A stretch of DNA of 61,975 nucleotides from contig JAFEMX010000019.1 of NCBI GenBank assembly GCA_016892645.1, positions 1-61,975 of the forward strand, written 5' to 3'. The notes under the pieces were generated by a model. It saw only the letters and a list, made by a program, of their open reading frames with translations, did not search any database and was not told where the DNA came from. Below are positions 29,932 through 38,403 of the stretch, one piece after another. The position numbers were made by a program, and so were the translations under genes. Numbering within the stretch: the first letter of the stretch is position 1; every line of letters begins with the position of its first letter. The DNA comes from Micrococcaceae bacterium RIT 802 (GTDB lineage Bacteria; Actinomycetota; Actinomycetes; Actinomycetales; Micrococcaceae).

Positions 29932-32187
29932 TCAGTGCCCGATTCCCGTGGTGGGCAGCTGGTCGGCCGGAACGTCCTTCCAGCGGGCCTCGAGTTCCTT
30001 CTCGGCCGGGCTCGTGATGATGCCCGAGGGTGCATAGATCCTCGACTCCACCCGCGGGTCCTCGGTGTCGGTCGCGGTCCCCGGTGCCCGGTAGGCACGG
30101 ATCGTCGCCATGATGGCGGTGACGATGACGATGATGGACAGGACCACGAAGACGATCGACAGCGTGCCCTGGACTCCGGTGTTGCGGACCACGGCCTCCA
30201 TGGCCTCGACGTTCTTGGCGGTGCCGAAGCTCTCCTTGCCCTGGTCCAGCGCCTCCTTGAACGAATTGTGCTGGGCCCAGTAGCCGACCTTGGCGACCGG
30301 GGAGAAGATCTTTTCCCACGAGGCCCAGATGGTGATGACCGCGGTGAACGCCAACGGGACGGCGACGATCCACAGGTAGCGGAAGTTGCCCCGTTTGGCG
30401 ACGATGGCCAGCACGACCGCCAGGGCGATGGCCGCCAGCAGCTGGTTGGCGATGCCGAAGAGCGGGAAGAACGTGTTGATCCCGCCCAGCGGGTCGGTCA
30501 CCCCGAGGATGAGGATGTACCCCCAGCCGGCGACCATGATCGCGGTACACAGCCAGGCGCCGGGACGCCATGAGGTGTCCTTGAACTTCGGGATGAAGTT
30601 GCCGATCGTGTCCTGCAGCATGAACCGGGCCACGCGGGTTCCGGCGTCGACGGCGGTGAGGATGAACAGCGCCTCGAACATGATGGCGAAGTGGTACCAG
30701 AAGCCCATCATGGCCGTGCCGCCGAACCACTGGTGCATGATGTGGGCGATGCCCACGGCCAGGGTCGGGGCCCCTCCGGTGCGCGAGACGATGCTTTCCT
30801 CGCCGACGTTGGCCGCCAGGTCGGTGAGCATGTTGGGCGTCAGGTGCACGCCCGTCAGCCCCAGGCTGTTCACGAACGCGACGGCTGATTCGACGGTGCC
30901 GCCGGTGGATGCCGCCGAGGAGTTCATCGCGAAGTAGACGCCGCGGTCGATGGAGATGGCCGCGACGAGGGCCATGATGGCCACGAAGGACTCCATGAGC
31001 ATGCCGCCGTAGCCCAGGAAGCGGGTCTGCTTCTCCTTTTCGACCATCTTGGGGGTGGTCCCCGAGGCGATCAGGGCGTGGAATCCCGAGAGCGCACCAC
31101 AGGCAATCGTGACGAAGAGGAACGGGAAGAGGGAACCGGCCACCACCGGGCCATCGGCACGCCCGGCGTACTCGGAGAACGCGGGCACGGAGATGGTGGG
31201 GCGCACGATGATGATGGCGACGGCCAGCAGGCCGATGACGCCGATCTTCATGAACGTGGAGAGGTAGTCACGCGGGGCCAGCAGCAGCCAGACCGGCAGG
31301 ATCGCGGCGATGAAGCCGTAGACGATGATGGACCAGGCGATCACCGGGCGGTCCAGGTGGAACAGGGCCGAGCCGAGGTCGGATTCGGCGACCCACCGGC
31401 CCGAGATGATGGCGAACATCAGCAGGATGAAGCCGATGATCGAGATCTCCAGGACCTTGCCCGGGCGGATGAAGCGCAGGTAGCAGCCCATGAACAGGGC
31501 GATCGGGATGGTCAGCGCGACGGAATAGACGCCCCAGGCGGATTCGCCGAGGGCGTTGACCACGACGAGGGCCAGAATGGCCACGATGATGATCATGATC
31601 GCCAAGGTGGCGATGAGGGCCGCGGTGCCGCCGATCAGGCCCAGCTCCTCGCGGGCCATCTGGCCCAGCGAGCGTCCGCCGCGGCGCATGGAGAAGAACA
31701 GGACGAGGTAGTCCTGCACGGCGCCGGCGAAGACGACGCCGACGATGATCCAGATGGTGCCGGGCAGGTAGCCCATCTGGGCGGCCAGGACCGGTCCGAC
31801 GAGTGGTCCGGCGCCGGCGATGGCGGCGAAGTGGTGGCCGAAGAGGACGCGGCGGTCCGTCGGCATGAAGTCGCGGCCGTTGGAGTTGTACTCGGCCGGG
31901 GTGGCCCGGGAGTCATCGGGACGGGCGATCTTGCGCTCGATGTACTTCGCGTAGAAGCGGTAGAACACCAGGTAGGTGCAGACCGCTGCGAAGACGAACC
32001 AGATCGCGTTGATGGTCTCGCCGCGCGAGATCGCCAGGACGGACCAGGCGACGGCGCCCAATAGCGAGATCGCTGCCCAGAGGACGATCTTGCCCGGGGT
32101 CCAGCGGCGTTCCTCCGCTTCGGCGACGTCTGGGGCCACCGCGCTGGGCGGTAGCTCCAGGGGTGGGGTGGACGGGTGTTCACTCAT
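29932..32187 (-). CDS. cstA: Carbon starvation protein A (CstA/BtsT family transporter)
   Basis: A 751-residue inner-membrane transporter for pyruvate or peptides, induced by carbon limitation in other bacteria. It has the CstA core with many membrane helices, including GHHFAAIAGAGPLVGPVLAAQ, MGYLPGTIWIIVGVVFAGAVQD, GALSGFHALIASGTTPKM and DAGTRVARFMLQD. The N-terminal 30 residues are soluble. The ATG is preceded by AAAGG about 10 nt away. It is followed by ybdD. A weak CRP-like sequence lies at 32245-32260. Confidence 0.95.
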   Translation of the reverse strand: MSEHPSTPPLELPPSAVAPDVAEAEERRWTPGKIVLWAAISLLGAVAWSVLAISRGETINAIWFVFAAVCTYLVFYRFYAKYIERKIARPDDSRATPAEYNSNGRDFMPTDRRVLFGHHFAAIAGAGPLVGPVLAAQMGYLPGTIWIIVGVVFAGAVQDYLVLFFSMRRGGRSLGQMAREELGLIGGTAALIATLAIMIIIVAILALVVVNALGESAWGVYSVALTIPIALFMGCYLRFIRPGKVLEISIIGFILLMFAIISGRWVAESDLGSALFHLDRPVIAWSIIVYGFIAAILPVWLLLAPRDYLSTFMKIGVIGLLAVAIIIVRPTISVPAFSEYAGRADGPVVAGSLFPFLFVTIACGALSGFHALIASGTTPKMVEKEKQTRFLGYGGMLMESFVAIMALVAAISIDRGVYFAMNSSAASTGGTVESAVAFVNSLGLTGVHLTPNMLTDLAANVGEESIVSRTGGAPTLAVGIAHIMHQWFGGTAMMGFWYHFAIMFEALFILTAVDAGTRVARFMLQDTIGNFIPKFKDTSWRPGAWLCTAIMVAGWGYILILGVTDPLGGINTFFPLFGIANQLLAAIALAVVLAIVAKRGNFRYLWIVAVPLAFTAVITIWASWEKIFSPVAKVGYWAQHNSFKEALDQGKESFGTAKNVEAMEAVVRNTGVQGTLSIVFVVLSIIVIVTAIMATIRAYRAPGTATDTEDPRVESRIYAPSGIITSPAEKELEARWKDVPADQLPTTGIGH

Positions 32188-32244
32188 GAGTGGATGCCTT
32201 TACTCTCAAAGTTGCGTTGCGGCACGCCACACCGATGGAGCTGA

Positions 32245-32260
32245 CGTGACCTGTGGCACG
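32245..32260. promoter_or_regulatory. Weak CRP/GlxR-like site upstream of cstA
   Basis: CGTGA-N6-GCACG differs from the TGTGA-N6-TCACA consensus at several positions (core 7 of 8). It is reported only because cstA is a classic CRP target; position is about 60 bp upstream of the start. Confidence 0.22.
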
Positions 32261-32321
32261 AAGGCGGCCGCGCCTACAGGCTATCCCCTCGGGGCCTCAT
32301 CGCGCCGGAGGCCCGCACGGC

Positions 32322-33335
32322 TCAGGTGGTGAGCAGGATCTTGCCGCGGTGTTCGCCCGAATCGAAGTACTCGTGGGCCTGCGCCGCCTGCTCCAGCGGG
32401 AACGTCTTCTCCACCACCGGGCGCACCGCGCCGGATTCGACCACTGGCCAGACCCCCGTCCTGACGCCGTCGACCACGCGGGCCTTGGCCTCGATGCTGC
32501 GGGCGCGCAGCGTGGTGCCGATGACGCGCAGCCGCCGGGTCATCAGCTTCGCCAGATTCAACTCCGCCTTGGCGCCCCCCTGGAGGGCGATGATGACCAG
32601 CCGGCCGTCCTTGGCCAGCACGTCCACGTTCTGCCCCAGGTATTTCGCCCCCATGATGTCCAGCACGACGTCGGCGCCGTGGTCCCCGCTGATCTGGCGC
32701 ATCCGCTCGACGAAGTCCTCGTCGCGGTAGTTGATGCCCTCCACGGCACCGAAGCCGCGGCAGTATTCGATCTTCTCGCCGCTTCCCGCGGTGACGACCA
32801 CCTGCACCCCGCGCGCGGTGGCCAGCTGGGTCGCCATGGTCCCGATGCCGCCGGCCCCGCCGTGGACCAGGAGCCACTCCCCCTCGGCCAGGTCGGCTTC
32901 CATGAACAGGTTGGACCAGACGGTGCAGGCCACCTCGGGCAGCCCGGCGGCCTCCACCAGGTCGACCCCGGCGGGGATGGGCAGGAGCTGACCGGCGGGC
33001 ACGGCCACGTACTCGGCATAGCCGCCACCGGCGAGCAATGCACAGACGGCAGTGCCGACGTCGTACCCGGTGACTCCCGGGCCCCTGGCGGCGACCGTGC
33101 CGGAGACCTCCAGACCGGGGATGTCGGAGGCGCCCGGAGGCGGCGGGTAGTTCCCGGCGCGCTGGCCGACGTCGGCGCGGTTGATGCCGGCGGCGGCGAC
33201 GCGGACCAGGACCTCGCCGTCGGCTGGTGTGGGGACCGGGCGGTCGACGAGGTCGATGACCTCGGGGCCTCCGGCGCCGGAATACTCCACGGCGCGCATC
33301 GTCTCTGGCACGGCAGTCGGGGCGGCCTGGCTCAT
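32322..33335 (-). CDS. NAD(P)H-quinone oxidoreductase (zinc-independent MDR family, PIG3-like)
   Basis: A 337-residue medium-chain reductase. It has the GroES-like N-domain (GINRADVGQRAGNYPPPPG, PGLEVSGTVAARGPGV) and a Rossmann NADPH domain with VHGGAGGIGTMATQLA near residue 155. It lacks the catalytic zinc Cys/His set of alcohol dehydrogenases. The NYPPPPGASDIPGLEVSG segment is characteristic of the PIG3 (TIGR02824) quinone reductases. It is monocistronic; an AAGGG ribosome binding site precedes the ATG. Confidence 0.9.
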   Translation of the reverse strand: MSQAAPTAVPETMRAVEYSGAGGPEVIDLVDRPVPTPADGEVLVRVAAAGINRADVGQRAGNYPPPPGASDIPGLEVSGTVAARGPGVTGYDVGTAVCALLAGGGYAEYVAVPAGQLLPIPAGVDLVEAAGLPEVACTVWSNLFMEADLAEGEWLLVHGGAGGIGTMATQLATARGVQVVVTAGSGEKIEYCRGFGAVEGINYRDEDFVERMRQISGDHGADVVLDIMGAKYLGQNVDVLAKDGRLVIIALQGGAKAELNLAKLMTRRLRVIGTTLRARSIEAKARVVDGVRTGVWPVVESGAVRPVVEKTFPLEQAAQAHEYFDSGEHRGKILLTT

Positions 33336-33390
33336 GGGGGGATCCCTTCGCGGTGGTGGTCGGTGTCCTGTGCCGAGCCTACCCGGGGGT

Positions 33391-33420
33391 TTTCCGGCTC
33401 CCCCACCCCTCGCGTATAGT
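33391..33420 (+). promoter_or_regulatory. Promoter of tRNA-Ser(TGA)
   Basis: TATAGT at 33415-33420 lies 11 bp before the mature tRNA, with a weak TTTCCG at 33391-33396 and an 18-bp spacer. Confidence 0.5.
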
Positions 33421-33431
33421 TCTCGTGTCTG

Positions 33432-33519
33432 GAAGGTTGTCCGAGCGGCCTATGGAGCTGGTCTTGAAAACCAGTGTGCGGCGACCCCGTACCAAGGGTT
33501 CAAATCCCTTACCTTCCGC
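33432..33519 (+). tRNA. tRNA-Ser (TGA)
   Basis: A class II tRNA of 88 nt with a long variable arm. Acceptor stem GGAAGGT/ACCTTCC, anticodon stem-loop CTGGTCTTGAAAACCAG (anticodon TGA), T arm GGTTCAAATCC, discriminator G. CCA is not encoded. Confidence 0.96.
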
Positions 33520-33527
33520 GTAGTCAC

Positions 33528-33562
33528 CGGGAAGTCGGCCCCTTGGGGGGTCGGCTTCCCGG
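33528..33562. terminator. Terminator after tRNA-Ser(TGA)
   Basis: A 15-16 bp stem with wobble pairs (CCGGGAAGTCGGCCCC against GGGGTCGGCTTCCCGG) lies just past the tRNA and before the convergent GNAT pseudogene. No clear T-tract. Confidence 0.5.
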
Positions 33563-33567
33563 CTGCG

Positions 33568-34236
33568 TTAAGCGCCGGTCGGCTGGTCGTCGTCGGCGAA
33601 CAGGCCGGGGCAGAGCTGGCGCAGGATCGGTCCGCGCAGCCCGGCGGTGTCCGTGGCCCAGAAGGCTTCCGGGTAGACCAGCGCGCCGCTGATCCCCCGT
33701 GGCCCGACGGCGGTGTCATGGACCATGAACGCCGCATCGGGGATCCGCACCGAGGGTTTGGCGAATCCGGCGGGACCCGCCTCGACGAACCCCAGCTCCG
33801 GGTAGAACGAGGGAGCGCCCTCGAGGAAGACCAACGGCCAGCCCGCCTCCCGGGCGTCGGCGAGCGCTGCACGCACCAGGGCCTTGCCGATGCCGTGCCC
33901 CTGCCAGTCGGGGTCGACCGCCAGGGGCGAGAGGACCAGGACATGGTGTAGCTCCTCGAGCCCGTCCAGCTAGGCGCGCGTCATGCCGACGTGGCCGAGG
34001 ACCGACCCGTCGGCTTCGGCGATGAGTTCGAATCCCCGGCCGTCCGACCACCAGCGGCGCAGGGTGGTCACCAGGGCAGCCACGGTGCGGCCTTCGGCCT
34101 CGTCGCCGGCGCCGAATACGGCGCCGACGACGGCGGTGATGCCCGGCCGCTCGGCGGCTTCCGGGGCGCGGATGCGCCAGGGCGGTGGTGGCGCCGATGC
34201 CGCGGGTGCGGGTCGTCCGGTCCCTGCTGGTGTCAT
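33568..34236 (-). pseudogene. GNAT N-acetyltransferase interrupted by an in-frame amber codon
   Basis: The frame from 34236 reads as a GNAT acetyltransferase for 88 residues, ending GHVGMTRA, then meets TAG at 33972-33970. The same frame continues without any shift as LDGLEELHHVLVLSPLAVDP, then the acetyl-CoA loop DWQGHGIGKALVRAAL and FLEGAPSFYPELGF down to 33568. Homologues often have Trp (TGG) at this spot (TRxWLD), one base from TAG. The rest of the frame shows no decay. It is thus a fresh nonsense mutation, a sequencing error, or much less likely a read-through codon. Intact length would be 222 residues. Confidence 0.85.
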
Positions 34237-34364
34237 GGGCAGAGCCTAACCTGAGCGGTCACGTCCGTCACCCCGGGTCTATCCAACGTTCACCACTTGC
34301 TGTTTCACTGGTGTGCATCACTGAAAGGTTCATCGTCGAACCCGCACCAGAGAAGGACACCATC

Positions 34365-36914
34365 GTGAGCACTTCACGCACCCGGGCCGGACTGTGTCTG
34401 GCCGCCTGCACCACCTTGATCGCCGCCACCGCAGGGGCCGGTCCCGCCGCGGCCGCCCCGGATGCAGGAGGCGGAGGCGTCCTCATCAACGAGGCCTACC
34501 TGTCCGGCGGCAGCGCCAACGCGGTCTACCAGGACAAGTTCGTCGAGCTGTACAACGGTTCCGCGTCGCCGGTGTCGCTGGAGGGGTGGACGCTGCAATA
34601 CCGTTCGGCCACCGGGACCGGGGCCACCAACACATCGGTGGCCCTGTCGGGCACCGTTCCCGCGCACGGGCATTTCCTGGTCGGCGGCGGGAGCAACGGC
34701 GGCACCGGGGCGGAACTTCCGACGCCGGACCTGCAAACGTCGTTCAACCCGAGCGGCACGAAGGGCACGATCGTGCTCTCGAACCAGGGCGGGTCGTTGA
34801 CCCTGCCGACCGGGTCCGTCACCGGGGACGCGCAGGTCGCGGACCTGCTCGGCTACGGCACCTCCAACACCTTCGAGACGGCGGCGGCCACCGCGCCGGC
34901 GGGCAACTCGGACCCGAAGTCGCTCGAACGCGCCAACCACGTCGACACGGACGACAACGCGGCCGACTTCTCCCTGAACGCGGCCCCCTCCCCGACCGCC
35001 TCGGGCGAAACGGGCCCCGGCCCGGATCCGGATCCCGTCGAGCCGGTGGACGCCACGATCGCGGAGATCCAGGGCACCGGCGACAGCACGCCCCTGAACG
35101 ACCAGCTGGTCACGACGAGCGGCGTGGTCACCGCGACCTACCCCACCGGCGGATACGACGGCTACTACCTCCAGACGCCGGGCACCGGTGGCGACGCCGG
35201 CTCGGCGGCCTCGAACGGCCTGTTCGTGTACTCGGCGGCCACCGTCGGCGACGTGCGGGTCGGGGACCACGTGGAGGTCACCGGGACGGCCGGCGAGTTC
35301 TACGGCCTGACCCAGGTCAGCGTCCCGGCAGGTGGTGCCACGGTGCTCGACGAACCCGCCGAGGCCGTCAAGCCGCTGACCGTCGCCTGGCCGGCGTCCG
35401 ACGGCGAGCGCGAAGCCTACGAGGGCATGCTCTGGGACCCGCAGGGACAGTGGACGCTCGCGGACAACTACGCCCTCAACGGCTACGGCGAGCTCGGCCT
35501 GGCCGCCGGGACCTCGAAGCTGGTCCCCGGGGCCACCACCCTGCCCCAGCCCACCGACGTCGCCCCGGCCGGCTCCGACCGGGCCGCGGCCGTCGAAACC
35601 GAGAACCTGGCACGGTCAGTCACGCTGGATGACGGATCCACCGCCAACTACCTCGGTGCCGACACCAACAAGGACATCCCGTTGCCCTACCTCTCCCGCG
35701 GCGCCCAGGTCCGGGTCGGGGCACCGGTGGACTTCATCGGCAACGTCATCCTCGACTACCGGCACGACGCCTGGCGCTTCCAACCGCTGACCCAACTGAC
35801 CGGTGCGAACACCACCGACCAGCCGGCGGCCTTCGGCGAGACCCGCACGACCACCCCCGAGGAGGTCGGCGGGGACGTCAGGATCGCCACGTTCAACGTG
35901 CTGAACTACTTCACCACCACCGGTGACCAGCTCACCGGCTGCAGCTACTACACCGACCGCGACGACAACCCCATCACCATCCGCAGCGGCTGCGATGCCC
36001 GCGGCGCGGCGAACGCCGAGAACCTGGAACGCCAGCAGGCCAAGATCGTCGCGGCGATCAACGGGTTGGATGCGGACGTCGTGTCGCTGGAGGAGATCGA
36101 GAACTCCGCGGCGTTCGGCCAGGACCGGGACGCCGCCCTGGCCCAGCTGGTCGACGCCCTGAACAGCGCGTCCCCCAAACCGGGGCACGGCAAGGGCAAG
36201 GGCCCGAAGACCTGGGAGTACATCCCCACCCCCGCCGCGGTTCCCGCCGACGAGGACGTCATCCGCACCGCCTTCATCTACCGCAAGGCAGCGGTGAAGC
36301 CGTCCGGCTCCTCGGTCATCCTCGACGACGAGGCGTTCTCCAACGCACGGCCGCCACTGGCCCAGGCTTTCACCCGGGCCCGCGGTCCGAAACACGATCG
36401 CTTCGTGGCGATCGTGAACCACTTCAAGTCCAAGGGCTCGGACCCGGCAGACGGCTCCGGCAACGCCGACACCGGCGACGGGCAAGGCGCCTGGAACGCG
36501 GCGCGCGTGCAGCAGGCCAGCGCCCTGGTGGAGTTCGCCGAGACGATGAAGCGCACGGCGAAGACCGCCACGGTGCTGCTGACCGGCGACTTCAACTCCT
36601 ACACGCAGGAGGACCCGATGCAGGTGCTCTACCAGGCCGGCTACACCGACCTCGGGTCGAAGACCGGCAAGCAGTCGTACCTCTTCGACGGGCGCACCGG
36701 ATCGCTGGACCACGTGCTGGCCTCCGGTGCCGCGAAGCGACATGTGACCGGGCAGGACATCTGGGACATCAACGCCGACGAGCCGATCGCCCTGGAGTAC
36801 AGCCGGTACAACTACAACGTGACCGACTTCTACTCCCCCGATCCCTACCGGGCCTCGGACCACGACCCGCTGGTGGTCGGTCTGGAGCTGGACGGGCCGA
36901 AGGGCCACCGCTAA
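34365..36914 (+). CDS. Secreted ExeM/NucH-type nuclease (LTD + OB-fold + EEP domains)
   Basis: An 849-residue exported DNase. A signal peptide ends near residue 33 (TAGAGPAAAAPDAG). A lamin-tail domain follows (VLINEAYLSGGSANAVYQDK, residues about 40-170), then an OB-fold-like region (ATIAEIQGTGDSTPL, about 215-340), and an endonuclease/exonuclease/phosphatase domain (IATFNVLNYF near 505, VSLEEIENS, LLTGDFNSY near 740, ASDHDPLVVG near 831). These are the EEP metal and catalytic positions. The GTG at 34365 follows AGAAGGA by 7 nt. It probably scavenges extracellular DNA for phosphate or nucleosides. It is single and ends at a strong terminator. Confidence 0.93.
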   Translation: MSTSRTRAGLCLAACTTLIAATAGAGPAAAAPDAGGGGVLINEAYLSGGSANAVYQDKFVELYNGSASPVSLEGWTLQYRSATGTGATNTSVALSGTVPAHGHFLVGGGSNGGTGAELPTPDLQTSFNPSGTKGTIVLSNQGGSLTLPTGSVTGDAQVADLLGYGTSNTFETAAATAPAGNSDPKSLERANHVDTDDNAADFSLNAAPSPTASGETGPGPDPDPVEPVDATIAEIQGTGDSTPLNDQLVTTSGVVTATYPTGGYDGYYLQTPGTGGDAGSAASNGLFVYSAATVGDVRVGDHVEVTGTAGEFYGLTQVSVPAGGATVLDEPAEAVKPLTVAWPASDGEREAYEGMLWDPQGQWTLADNYALNGYGELGLAAGTSKLVPGATTLPQPTDVAPAGSDRAAAVETENLARSVTLDDGSTANYLGADTNKDIPLPYLSRGAQVRVGAPVDFIGNVILDYRHDAWRFQPLTQLTGANTTDQPAAFGETRTTTPEEVGGDVRIATFNVLNYFTTTGDQLTGCSYYTDRDDNPITIRSGCDARGAANAENLERQQAKIVAAINGLDADVVSLEEIENSAAFGQDRDAALAQLVDALNSASPKPGHGKGKGPKTWEYIPTPAAVPADEDVIRTAFIYRKAAVKPSGSSVILDDEAFSNARPPLAQAFTRARGPKHDRFVAIVNHFKSKGSDPADGSGNADTGDGQGAWNAARVQQASALVEFAETMKRTAKTATVLLTGDFNSYTQEDPMQVLYQAGYTDLGSKTGKQSYLFDGRTGSLDHVLASGAAKRHVTGQDIWDINADEPIALEYSRYNYNVTDFYSPDPYRASDHDPLVVGLELDGPKGHR

Positions 36915-36938
36915 CGGCCCTTCCCCCTCCTGCATCCC

Positions 36939-36984
36939 GGGCCGGCGCCCGGACACGATCCCCGTGTCCGGGCGCCGGCCCTTT
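36939..36984 (+). terminator. Terminator after the nuclease gene
   Basis: A 19-bp GC-rich stem (GGGCCGGCGCCCGGACACG and partner) with a 5-nt loop is followed by TTTCC on the plus strand. Confidence 0.8.
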
Positions 36985-37017
36985 CCGTGCCCAGCCGACG
37001 TGGGCGATGGTTGGTCA

Positions 37018-37047
37018 TTGACTATAGTGTGCGAGACACAGTATTGT
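37018..37047 (+). promoter_or_regulatory. padR promoter with embedded operator palindrome
   Basis: TTGACT (37018-37023) and TATTGT (37042-37047) are 18 bp apart, and the start codon follows after 7 nt. The imperfect palindrome ATAGTGTG-N5-CACAGTAT (37024-37044) fills the spacer, where a repressor would block RNA polymerase. The gene just downstream encodes a PadR repressor, so autoregulation is likely. Confidence 0.65.
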
Positions 37048-37054
37048 CTTTGCC

Positions 37055-37414
37055 ATGAGTGATGACGAGGTTCTGGCCGGACACCTGCAGGAGCTGCGCC
37101 GCGGCACCGTGGTGGTGGCCTGCCTGGCCACGCTGACGACGCCCGGCTACGGGTACGCGCTGCTGGACACCCTCGGGCACGCCGGTCTCTCCGTCGATGC
37201 CAACACGTTGTATCCGCTGTTGCGGCGTCTGGAAAAGCAGGGACTGCTCGAGGCCGAATGGAACACCGAGGAATCGCGGCCCCGCAAGTTCTACCGGACC
37301 AGCGACGCCGGCACCGGGCTGCTGGAGCAGATGCTCGCCGAATGGCAGTCCCTCCATGGCTCCATCACCGCCCTGCGTGGCGGCTCCCCCGAATCACCGA
37401 CCACCGAACACTAG
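37055..37414 (+). CDS. PadR family transcriptional regulator
   Basis: A 119-residue winged-helix regulator with the PadR pattern: YGYALLDTLGHAG, ANTLYPLLRRLEKQGLLEAEW (recognition helix and wing) and RKFYRTSDAGTGLLEQML. It is the short class without a long C-terminal effector domain. It sits directly upstream of a six-helix membrane protein, the typical PadR/HAAS arrangement, and probably represses its own operon through the palindrome in its promoter. The transcript is probably leaderless. Confidence 0.92.
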   Translation: MSDDEVLAGHLQELRRGTVVVACLATLTTPGYGYALLDTLGHAGLSVDANTLYPLLRRLEKQGLLEAEWNTEESRPRKFYRTSDAGTGLLEQMLAEWQSLHGSITALRGGSPESPTTEH

Positions 37415-37422
37415 GAGCCATC

Positions 37423-38403
37423 ATGGCCACCCTCACCGAACGCTACGTCGCCGCCGTGTCCCGCGGTGTGCCCGCCTCCCAGCGCGCGGACGTCGAGCTC
37501 GAGGTCGCAGCCGCCGTCGAGGACCTGGTCGCCGCCCGCCGCGAGAGCGGCACCGACCCCGTCTCCGCCGAACGCGACGCCCTCACCGAACTCGGCGACC
37601 CGGTCCGTTTGGCCGCCGGATACTCCGGCCGGCAACTGCAGCTGATCGGCCCCGGGCTCTACCCGGACTACCTGCGCCTGCTCACCCTGCTGTTGACGAT
37701 CGTCGTCCCGCTCGTCACGATCGTCGTCGGCGCGACCACCCTGTTCTTCAACGGCGATCCCGGCGAAACGGCGTCCGCGACCGTCCTGACGGCCCTCTCG
37801 ACCACCGGCCACGTGCTCTTCTGGACCACGCTGGCCTTTGCCTTGGCCGAACGCGCCGGCACCACGAAGAGTCCCATCCGTTGGACCCCGGAGCTGCTGC
37901 GGGACCTGCCACAGCAAGGCCCGGCCCGTCTGGGGGACACCGTGGCCACCATCGCCTTGGGGGTCGGGCTGGCGGTCTACCTGGTCTGGCAGCAATTCCG
38001 CTCCCCCCTCCACGACGCCGACGGCCGTGCGGTGCCGCTGCTGGATCCCGCGCTCTGGACGTTCTGGCTGCCATACCTCATCGTGGTCCTGCTCGTCGGC
38101 GCCGGCGTCGAATGGATGCGCTACCGGACCCGGGGGTGGACCTGGGGATACTTCGCCGCCAACACGGTCCTCAACCTGGCGTTCGCCGTGCCGGTCATCG
38201 TCCTGCTGGCCGCGGGCTCACTGTTCAACCCGGCGTTCACGTCGGCCGTGGACTGGTGGCCGGAAGCCGGGGGCCCGGCCAGCGTCATCATCCTGGTGTG
38301 CGTCGCGGGCGTCGCCCTGTGGGATATCGCCGACACCGCACGCAAGACCCCCCGGGACCTGCGCGCCCTGCGCGGGGAACTCAGTCCCGGGCAGCCATCC
38401 TGA
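37423..38403 (+). CDS. Permease-prefix (HAAS-type) membrane protein
   Basis: A 326-residue protein with a soluble helical prefix (residues about 1-75: ERYVAAVSRGVPASQRADVE, LEVAAAVEDLVAARRESGT, ALTELGDPVRLAAGY) followed by about six membrane helices. The prefix is the HAAS-like domain often paired with PadR regulators. The AGGAG ribosome binding site overlaps the padR stop region, so both are co-transcribed. The function is unknown, perhaps membrane signalling. Its last 23 bases overlap the 3' end of the convergent FAD gene. Confidence 0.85.
   Translation: MATLTERYVAAVSRGVPASQRADVELEVAAAVEDLVAARRESGTDPVSAERDALTELGDPVRLAAGYSGRQLQLIGPGLYPDYLRLLTLLLTIVVPLVTIVVGATTLFFNGDPGETASATVLTALSTTGHVLFWTTLAFALAERAGTTKSPIRWTPELLRDLPQQGPARLGDTVATIALGVGLAVYLVWQQFRSPLHDADGRAVPLLDPALWTFWLPYLIVVLLVGAGVEWMRYRTRGWTWGYFAANTVLNLAFAVPVIVLLAAGSLFNPAFTSAVDWWPEAGGPASVIILVCVAGVALWDIADTARKTPRDLRALRGELSPGQPS

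Noticed and set aside
34288-34331. PHO-box-like GTTCACC and TTTCACT elements upstream of the secreted nuclease
   Set aside because: The repeats are 15 and about 40 bp apart, not the 11-bp spacing of true PHO boxes, although a phosphate link would make sense for a nuclease.
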